From Spirochaetales bacterium (GTDB lineage: Bacteria; Spirochaetota; Spirochaetia; Sphaerochaetales; Sphaerochaetaceae): a stretch of DNA of 9,842 nt. Shown in pieces: positions 5,779-9,842 of this stretch (position 1 is the stretch's first letter; every line of letters begins with the position of its first letter). Location of the stretch: positions 1-9,842 of the forward strand of contig JAGBRG010000319.1 of assembly GCA_017632495.1 (NCBI GenBank), written 5' to 3'. The notes beneath the pieces were generated by a model. That model was not told the origin of the DNA and ran no database searches. It saw only the letters and a program-made list of their open reading frames with translations. Both the position numbers and the translations under genes were made by a program.

Positions 5779-6177
5779 ATGGCAGTAAGTGATCCAGTTG
5801 CTGATATGCTGACTAAGGTCAGAAATGCTAGCCAGGCTAAGCATGAGAAAGTAGACATTTCGAATTCAAAGCTCAAGCTCCAGATCGTCAAGATCATGAA
5901 GAACGAGGGCTTTATCAAGAATTTCAAGAAAGTCACCAAAGACGGTGCCACATATCTTCGTGTATTCCTGAAGTATGATGATGCACACAATCCGGTCATC
6001 CACGGAATCAAGAGAATTTCAACTCCTGGTCGCCGTGTCTACAGCGGATACAGAGAGATGCCGAGAGTATTCAACGGCTATGGTATCGTCATCGTTTCGA
6101 CTTCTGCAGGCGTCATCACCGGCAAGAAGGCTTCAGAGCAGTTGGTCGGCGGTGAGCTGATCTGCTCGATTTGGTAA
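5779..6177 (+). CDS. rpsH: 30S ribosomal protein S8 (uS8)
   Basis: S8 is a primary 16S rRNA-binding protein that anchors the central domain (helix 21) and, in E. coli, represses the spc operon. The product has 132 residues, usual length. The N-terminal domain starts DPVADMLTKVRNASQAKHE (residues 5-23), as in most S8. The RNA-binding C-terminal domain includes GIKRISTPGRRVY (76-88) and the PROSITE-type stretch STSAGVITGKKA (107-118), ending VGGELICSIW with the usual terminal tryptophan. TAGGAG at the rpsN stop is the ribosome-binding site. Whether it regulates its own cluster cannot be told, as no matching mRNA site was recognised. Confidence 0.98.
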   Translation: MAVSDPVADMLTKVRNASQAKHEKVDISNSKLKLQIVKIMKNEGFIKNFKKVTKDGATYLRVFLKYDDAHNPVIHGIKRISTPGRRVYSGYREMPRVFNGYGIVIVSTSAGVITGKKASEQLVGGELICSIW

Positions 6178-6189
6178 TAGGAGGGAAGT

Positions 6190-6732
6190 ATGTCACGTAT
6201 AGGTAGATTACCAATTGATATGCCTAAGACGGTCAAGGCTTCCATCAAAGACGGTGTTATCACTGTTGAGGGACCAAAGGGAAAGCTGTCACAGGCTATC
6301 TGCAATGATGCAATCAAGGTTGAGATCGGCGAGACTCAGATTGTTGTTTCAAGGTCTAACGATGAGAAGGCCACAAAGGCTGCTCACGGACTTATGAGAC
6401 AGCTGATCCGCAACATGGTCATCGGAGTTTCTGAGGGTTATCAGAAGAGCCTGACCATCGTCGGTGTCGGATACAAGGCTGAGCTGCAGAAGAACATCCT
6501 CGTTCTGACTCTCGGATTCGCAAACGATATCGAGTATGTCATCCCTGAGGGAGTCAAGATCGCTCTTGACGGTCCTACAAAGATCGCCATCTCAGGTATC
6601 GACAAACAGCTTGTCGGCCAGACAGCCGCGGAAATCCGCAGCCTCAAGAAGCCTGAGCCGTACAAGGGCAAGGGTATCAAGTATGATACTGAGTATGTAC
6701 GTTCCAAGAGCGGAAAGTCAGGTAAGAAATAA
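6190..6732 (+). CDS. rplF: 50S ribosomal protein L6 (uL6)
   Basis: L6 is a two-domain 50S protein near the factor-binding site and the sarcin-ricin loop. The product has 180 residues, usual length. It starts MSRIGRLPIDMP, the standard opening. Domain 1 runs to about residue 80 and domain 2 from about 83 to 175. The C-terminal signature PEPYKGKGIKY is intact at residues 155-165, followed by a basic tail ending SGKSGKK. TAGGAGGG gives a strong ribosome-binding site 12 bases after rpsH. The first ten codons include ATA, TTA and GGT/AGA choices that are less common later in the gene, a pattern shared by most starts in this window. Confidence 0.98.
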   Translation: MSRIGRLPIDMPKTVKASIKDGVITVEGPKGKLSQAICNDAIKVEIGETQIVVSRSNDEKATKAAHGLMRQLIRNMVIGVSEGYQKSLTIVGVGYKAELQKNILVLTLGFANDIEYVIPEGVKIALDGPTKIAISGIDKQLVGQTAAEIRSLKKPEPYKGKGIKYDTEYVRSKSGKSGKK

Positions 6733-6746
6733 GGCGGGTTGAAGAT

Positions 6747-7106
6747 ATGAATAGAATTATTGACAAGAACAGAAAGCATGCAAGAAGGAAACTTCATATC
6801 AGAAAATCCATTTCCGGAACAGCCCTGAGACCAAGAATGACTGTCTTCAGAAGCAACCTGCACATGTATGCACAGGTTATCGATGATACGACAGGCAGAA
6901 CACTGGTCAGCGCAGGTACTGTTGAGAAGGAGCTCGCAGGTCTTAAGAACAAGGTCGAAGATGCACAGAAGTTCGGAGAGGTTCTCGGAAAGAGATGCAT
7001 CGAGAAAGGTGTTCAGACTGTGGTTTTCGACAGAAACGGTTACCTCTATCACGGAGTCGTTAAGGCTATCGCTGATGGCGCCAGAAAAGCCGGTGTGAAG
7101 TTCTAA
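6747..7106 (+). CDS. rplR: 50S ribosomal protein L18 (uL18)
   Basis: L18 binds 5S rRNA and, with L5, attaches it to the central protuberance. The product has 119 residues, usual length. The basic, flexible N-terminus (NRIIDKNRKHARRKLHIRK) is the 5S-binding extension. The core holds RPRMTVFRSNLHMYAQVIDD (residues 28-47) and the final VFDRNGYLYHGVVKAIADGARKAG block, all typical. The ribosome-binding site is weaker than for its neighbours: only a GGCGGG run, about eight bases before the ATG. It is 14 bases from rplF. No anomalies. Confidence 0.97.
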   Translation: MNRIIDKNRKHARRKLHIRKSISGTALRPRMTVFRSNLHMYAQVIDDTTGRTLVSAGTVEKELAGLKNKVEDAQKFGEVLGKRCIEKGVQTVVFDRNGYLYHGVVKAIADGARKAGVKF

Positions 7107-7117
7107 GGTGGGTAGTT

Positions 7118-7636
7118 ATGGAAAGAAATAGAGAAAGAAGAGAAAGAGATAACCAGCCGAAAGAGTTCATTGAGAAGCTCATCAAGCTGAGCGCTGTTTC
7201 CAAGACCGTCAAAGGCGGAAGACGCAGATCATTCTCAGCTCTGGTGGTCGTTGGTGACCAGAAGGGCAGAGTCGGATACGGAATGGGTAAGGCCAATGAC
7301 GTTTCCTATGCAATCCGCAAGGCCACAGAGACCGCTAAGAAGAATCTGATCACAGTCAACCTGAAGGATTCAACAATCCCTCACGAGATTCTCGGAAACT
7401 TCAAGAGCGCCAGTGTTCTTCTCAAGCCGGCTTCAGCTGGTACCGGAGTCATTGCCGGTGGTGCAGTCCGTGCTGTTTGTGATGCTGTCGGAATCAAGGA
7501 CATTCTCAGCAAGTCCCTCGGTTCAAAGAACACAATCAACACAGTCAAGGCAACCTTCGACGGTCTTGAGAACCTGTTCTCAGCCAAGAAGCTCTCAGAA
7601 GACAGAGGCAAGAGCCTCAAGGATATTTGGGGGTAA
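7118..7636 (+). CDS. rpsE: 30S ribosomal protein S5 (uS5)
   Basis: S5 lies on the back of the 30S subunit between head and body, at the mRNA entry, and affects fidelity and spectinomycin sensitivity. The product has 172 residues. After a charged, arginine/glutamate-rich N-terminus (RNRERRERD, residues 3-11) comes the dsRBD-like domain with AVSKTVKGGRRRSFSALVVV (26-45) and GRVGYGMGKAN (50-60). The loop around SKTVKGGR, where E. coli changes give spectinomycin resistance, is intact. The second domain holds GTGVIAGGAVRAV (108-120) and the INTVKATFDGL block. AGGTGGG precedes the ATG. The charged N-terminal extension resembles what I recall from treponemes. rpmD starts three bases after the stop. 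Confidence 0.98.
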   Translation: MERNRERRERDNQPKEFIEKLIKLSAVSKTVKGGRRRSFSALVVVGDQKGRVGYGMGKANDVSYAIRKATETAKKNLITVNLKDSTIPHEILGNFKSASVLLKPASAGTGVIAGGAVRAVCDAVGIKDILSKSLGSKNTINTVKATFDGLENLFSAKKLSEDRGKSLKDIWG

Positions 7637-7639
7637 GAT

Positions 7640-7834
7640 ATGGCAGCAAAGAAGCAGAAACAGGTTCGCATTGAACTGATTAAGGGTCTTGCAGGATGCC
7701 TTCCCAAGCAGAGAGCCACAGTCAAGGCTCTTGGTCTTGGAAAGATCAACAGCAGCGTCGTCAAGGATGCCACACCCGCAACAATGGGTATGGTCCGTGT
7801 CGTCGAGCACCTTGTGAAGGTCGAGGAGATTTAA
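7640..7834 (+). CDS. rpmD: 50S ribosomal protein L30 (uL30)
   Basis: L30 is a small alpha/beta 50S protein binding 23S rRNA domain II and V helices. The product has 64 residues, slightly longer than the 58-60 of many bacteria because of a basic N-terminal lead (MAAKKQKQ). The body follows the family: RIELIKGLAGCLPKQRATVK (residues 10-29), then ALGLGKINSSVVKDATPATM with the usual turn, and MVRVVEHLVKVEEI. GGGGG at 7629-7633, inside the end of rpsE, is the probable ribosome-binding site, and the gap to rpsE is three bases. The next gene starts one base after the TAA. Several bacterial lineages lack this gene, so its presence is mildly informative. Confidence 0.95.
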   Translation: MAAKKQKQVRIELIKGLAGCLPKQRATVKALGLGKINSSVVKDATPATMGMVRVVEHLVKVEEI

Positions 7835-7835
7835 T

Positions 7836-8264
7836 ATGGGACAGATTCATGCACCGGAAGGTGCCAACAAAAACAAGACCATAGTCGGTCGCGGAGCTTC
7901 ATCCAAGGGCAGAACCTGCGGTAAGGGCTCGAACGGACAGAATGCCCGTTCCGGCGGTGGTGTCCGTCCTGGATTCGAAGGCGGTCAGATGCCTCTCTAT
8001 CGCCGTGTCGCAAGAAGAGGTTTCTCCAACTATCCGTTCAAGAAGGAGTACGTTGCAGTGTCTCTGGACATGATCAACGAGACCTACAAGGACGGTGAGA
8101 CTGTCGATCTCCAGTCCCTCAAGGACTTCTGCATCGTCAAGGGCGATGTCCAGGCAAAGATCCTCGCTAACGGAGAGATCACAAAGAAAGTCATCATTGA
8201 CGGAGTGAAGGTTTCAGCTGCAGCCGCAGAGAAGATCAAGGCTGCCGGCGGCGAAATCAAATAA
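7836..8264 (+). CDS. rplO: 50S ribosomal protein L15 (uL15)
   Basis: L15 is a late-assembly 50S protein with a long basic N-terminal extension threaded through 23S rRNA. The product has 142 residues, usual length. The N-terminal extension includes VGRGASSKGRTCGKG (residues 17-31), then ARSGGGVRPGFEGGQMPLYR (37-56), the best-known L15 stretch. The C-terminal domain (about residues 65-142) ends KIKAAGGEIK as expected. Where most bacteria have GHKGQ between these blocks, this protein reads GSNGQ (31-35). The ribosome-binding site GAGGAG at 7823-7828 lies inside rpmD, and only one base separates the two genes, which points to coupled translation. Confidence 0.97.
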   Translation: MGQIHAPEGANKNKTIVGRGASSKGRTCGKGSNGQNARSGGGVRPGFEGGQMPLYRRVARRGFSNYPFKKEYVAVSLDMINETYKDGETVDLQSLKDFCIVKGDVQAKILANGEITKKVIIDGVKVSAAAAEKIKAAGGEIK

Positions 8265-8276
8265 GGAAGGTATTGA

Positions 8277-9623
8277 ATGTCAAACACCATTTCTGACATG
8301 TTCAAGATGGAAGATCTCAGGAAGAAGATACTCTTCACACTCTTGATTCTCGCAATCACGAGAATCGGAACAGTCATTCCTGTTCCCGGTGTGAACCCGA
8401 CTCTTCTTGAGCAGTACTTCCTCAGCCAGTCATCCTCCGGGAACCTGGGTCTGGTGGAGTATCTGAACTTCTTCTCCGGTGGTGCATTCTCGAACTTCTC
8501 CCTCTTCACCCTCGGTGTAATGCCGTACATCTCGATGCAGATCATCATCCAGCTTCTGATGCTTATCATTCCTAAGCTGAAGAAGTGGGGTGAGGATGCC
8601 GACGGAAGAAGGAAGATCCAGAAGGTCACCAGATACGGTACAATCGTCGTGTGTTTGCTGCAGTCATTCGTTGTCACAGTCTATGCCAGAAGCATTCAGT
8701 TCTATGTTCCCGGCGTGATTACGATCGACATGCTTCCTTTCACACTCATTTCAATGCTTACAGTTACAGCCGGAACAATGACACTTGTCTGGCTGGGAGA
8801 GAAGATCACACAGTATGGTGTCGGAAACGGTATCTCACTTCTGATCTTCGCAGGTATCGTTGCAAGAATTCCTTCTGCAATCAGCGTTCTCATCACTGGA
8901 ATCGCTGCCGGCAGAGGAGCTTCCAACTATATCAACCCGGTCTATTTGGTCCTTGTTTTGGTTATGTTCGTAGTCGTTGTAGCTCTGGTCGTCTGTGAAC
9001 AGGCCGGCGAGAGAAGAATTCCCGTGAACTACGCAAAGAGAGTTGTCGGAAGAAGAATGTACGGTGCTCAGAGCTCCTATATTCCTTTCAAGATCAACCC
9101 GTCCGGCGTTATCCCGGTAATCTTCGCTTCAGCTGTCCTCTCATTCCCACTGCAGATTGCCAGCGCATTAGGATCCAACGTCAAGTGGTTGCAGTCATTT
9201 GCAAATTGGCTTAATCCATCAGGTGCCCCATACATCATTATTTACACAATCCTGATAATCGCCTTTGCATTTTTCTACACACAGGTTTCACTCAACCCTG
9301 TTGAGATGGCCAAGCAGATCCGCGAAAATGGTGGAAGCGTTCCGGGAGTCAGAGCAGACAAGCTGGAAGAGTACCTTACAAAGGTTCTCAACAGAATCGT
9401 CCTTCCTGGCTCACTGTTCCTCGCTTTCATTGCATTGATTCCTACGCTGATCCAGCTCATCTTCAAGTTCCCGTCGTCCGTGGCTATGCTTTTCGGCGGT
9501 ACATCACTGATCATTCTTGTCGGTGTTGACCTTGATATGATGAAGCAGATCGAGAGTATCATGAAGATGCACCACCATGAGGGATTTGTAGGTGTGAAGA
9601 AAATCAAATCCAAGAACTTATAA
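8277..9623 (+). CDS. secY: Protein translocase subunit SecY
   Basis: SecY is the pore-forming subunit of the SecYEG channel in the cytoplasmic membrane, which exports unfolded proteins with SecA and inserts membrane proteins with the ribosome. The product has 448 residues, usual length. Ten membrane segments can be placed at roughly 17-36, 75-99, 118-137, 150-172, 185-207, 221-241, 276-298, 317-337, 374-396 and 402-420. The glycine/serine-rich plug region is near 52-75. Both family signatures are present: GVMPYISMQIIIQLLMLIIP (80-99) and MTLVWLGEKITQYGVGNGIS (168-187). The cytoplasmic loops that bind ribosome and SecA carry EQAGERRIPVNYAKR (241-255) and GGSVPGVR (352-359), whose Arg359 matches the E. 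coli Arg357 needed for SecA-driven export. AAGGAAGG precedes the ATG, 12 bases after rplO. Confidence 0.98.
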   Translation: MSNTISDMFKMEDLRKKILFTLLILAITRIGTVIPVPGVNPTLLEQYFLSQSSSGNLGLVEYLNFFSGGAFSNFSLFTLGVMPYISMQIIIQLLMLIIPKLKKWGEDADGRRKIQKVTRYGTIVVCLLQSFVVTVYARSIQFYVPGVITIDMLPFTLISMLTVTAGTMTLVWLGEKITQYGVGNGISLLIFAGIVARIPSAISVLITGIAAGRGASNYINPVYLVLVLVMFVVVVALVVCEQAGERRIPVNYAKRVVGRRMYGAQSSYIPFKINPSGVIPVIFASAVLSFPLQIASALGSNVKWLQSFANWLNPSGAPYIIIYTILIIAFAFFYTQVSLNPVEMAKQIRENGGSVPGVRADKLEEYLTKVLNRIVLPGSLFLAFIALIPTLIQLIFKFPSSVAMLFGGTSLIILVGVDLDMMKQIESIMKMHHHEGFVGVKKIKSKNL

Positions 9624-9626
9624 GCG

Positions 9627-9632
9627 AAGGAG
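9627..9632 (+). promoter_or_regulatory. Ribosome-binding site of rpmJ
   Basis: AAGGAG lies six bases before the ATG at 9639, in the 15-base gap after secY. It supports the call of the very short rpmJ gene. Confidence 0.75.
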
Positions 9633-9638
9633 CAGATC

Positions 9639-9752
9639 ATGAAAGTAAGAGCAAGTGTTAAACCTATGTGTGACAAATGCAAGGTTATCAGAAGAAACGG
9701 TGTTGTTCGCATTGTCTGCGAGAACCCGAAGCATAAACAGAGACAGAAATAA
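9639..9752 (+). CDS. rpmJ: 50S ribosomal protein L36 (bL36), zinc-binding
   Basis: L36 is the smallest 50S protein and stabilises 23S rRNA near the L11 stalk and domain V. The product has 37 residues, the common length. It starts MKVRASVKPMCDKCK. The zinc-ribbon ligands are Cys11, Cys14, Cys27 and His32, the classic CxxC...C...H arrangement; nothing in the ligand set is missing. AAGGAG six bases upstream supports the ATG. It follows secY directly: the adk, map and infA genes that separate secY from rpmJ in Bacillota and Actinomycetota are absent, as in spirochaetes and enterobacteria. rpsM follows after 15 bases. Confidence 0.97.
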   Translation: MKVRASVKPMCDKCKVIRRNGVVRIVCENPKHKQRQK

Positions 9753-9754
9753 TT

Positions 9755-9761
9755 AGGGAGG
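9755..9761 (+). promoter_or_regulatory. Ribosome-binding site of rpsM
   Basis: AGGGAGG lies six bases before the ATG at 9768, immediately after the rpmJ stop, and supports the start of the truncated rpsM gene. Confidence 0.75.
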
Positions 9762-9767
9762 CCTTTG

Positions 9768-9842
9768 ATGGCAAGAATTGCAGGTGTAGATTTACCTAAC
9801 AAGGCTACAAAGATTGCTTTGACATACATCTACGGAATCGGA
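9768..9842 (+). CDS. rpsM: 30S ribosomal protein S13 (uS13), 5' end only
   Basis: Only the first 25 codons are in the window; the gene runs off the right edge. They read MARIAGVDLPNKATKIALTY and then IYGIG, the unmistakable opening of S13, including the IYGIG turn at residues 21-25 that starts the helix-two-turn-helix region. S13 sits at the top of the 30S head, binds S19 and contacts L5 and 5S-side elements of the 50S through intersubunit bridges as well as the P-site tRNA. It is the first gene of the classical alpha operon, so rpsK, rpsD or rpoA, and rplQ would be expected downstream, but none of that is visible. The open frame continues to the final base. Confidence 0.97.
   Translation, partial: MARIAGVDLPNKATKIALTYIYGIG

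Larger units (their letters stand above)
1..9842 (+). other. Continuous S10-spc-alpha ribosomal-protein transcript (inferred)
   Basis: All 23 genes lie on one strand with gaps of 1 to 15 bases or one-base overlaps. No gap can hold a full promoter, and I see no GC-rich hairpin followed by a T-run in any of them. The simplest reading is one polycistronic mRNA entering from upstream and continuing past the right edge. Promoters buried inside coding sequence cannot be excluded from sequence alone. Confidence 0.75.

Noticed and set aside
6441..7052. Open frame of 203 codons on the - strand
   Set aside because: It lies antisense across rplF and rplR, has no recognisable domain, and its composition is what a well-biased coding strand produces in reverse. 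Similar antisense frames at 1148-1660, 8084-8677 and 9275-9829 are rejected for the same reason.
1600..8130. Recurring short words such as CTCAAG and GTCAAG, looking like dispersed repeats
   Set aside because: They are frequent Leu-Lys and Val-Lys codon pairs in basic ribosomal proteins with strong codon preference, not repeats.
9526..9562. TTGACC followed by TATCAT inside the end of secY, a possible promoter for the alpha genes
   Set aside because: The spacing is about 25 bases, far from the usual 16-18, and both elements lie in conserved coding sequence.
1..9842. A hidden novel system or inserted accessory gene
   Set aside because: Every stretch longer than 15 bases is covered by a recognised ribosomal-protein gene or secY in canonical order, leaving no room for an extra gene on the coding strand.

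Overview
The window is one uninterrupted ribosomal-protein gene cluster, the conserved S10-spc-alpha locus, read entirely on the + strand. In order it holds rplC (3' end only), rplD, rplW, rplB, rpsS, rplV, rpsC, rplP, rpmC, rpsQ, rplN, rplX, rplE, rpsN, rpsH, rplF, rplR, rpsE, rpmD, rplO, secY, rpmJ and rpsM (5' end only). All 23 genes are collinear, and the 21 complete ones look intact and of normal length for their families. I see no tRNA, rRNA, mobile element, CRISPR array, pseudogene or foreign gene.

The organism is a bacterium, most probably a spirochaete of the Treponema/Sphaerochaeta kind. This is an inference from three things. First, secY is followed directly by rpmJ and rpsM, with no adk, map or infA between them, which argues against Bacillota and Actinomycetota. 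Second, S14 is the short zinc-binding form. Third, the style of L4 (NNELANRRVGTACTK near residues 37-51) and L15 matches what I remember of spirochaete sequences. Codon choice leans to AAG for lysine, ATC for isoleucine, and a mix of AGA and CGC/CGT for arginine. Only a database search would fix the genus.

Layout: positions 1-4321 are the S10-operon part (L3 to S17), 4334-9623 the spc part (L14 to SecY), and from 9639 on the alpha part (L36, S13), which runs off the right edge. Gaps between genes are at most 15 bases, and two junctions overlap by one base (TAATG at rplP/rpmC, TGATG at rplX/rplE). There is no room for a promoter-and-terminator unit between the classical operons, so the window is best read as the middle of one long transcript whose promoter and leader lie upstream of position 1. 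Nearly every gene has a Shine-Dalgarno sequence in its short gap or in the end of the gene before it.

The products work together. L3, L4, L23, L2, L22, L16, L29, L14, L24, L5, L6, L18, L30, L15 and L36 build the 50S subunit, including the peptidyl-transferase surroundings, tunnel wall, exit rim and 5S RNA region. S19, S3, S17, S14, S8, S5 and S13 build the 30S subunit, mainly its head, decoding region and mRNA entry. SecY is the membrane channel that docks on the L23/L29 exit rim.

I did not find a previously undescribed system here. The findings listed are modest observations on gene starts, codon use and a few substitutions in otherwise conserved proteins.
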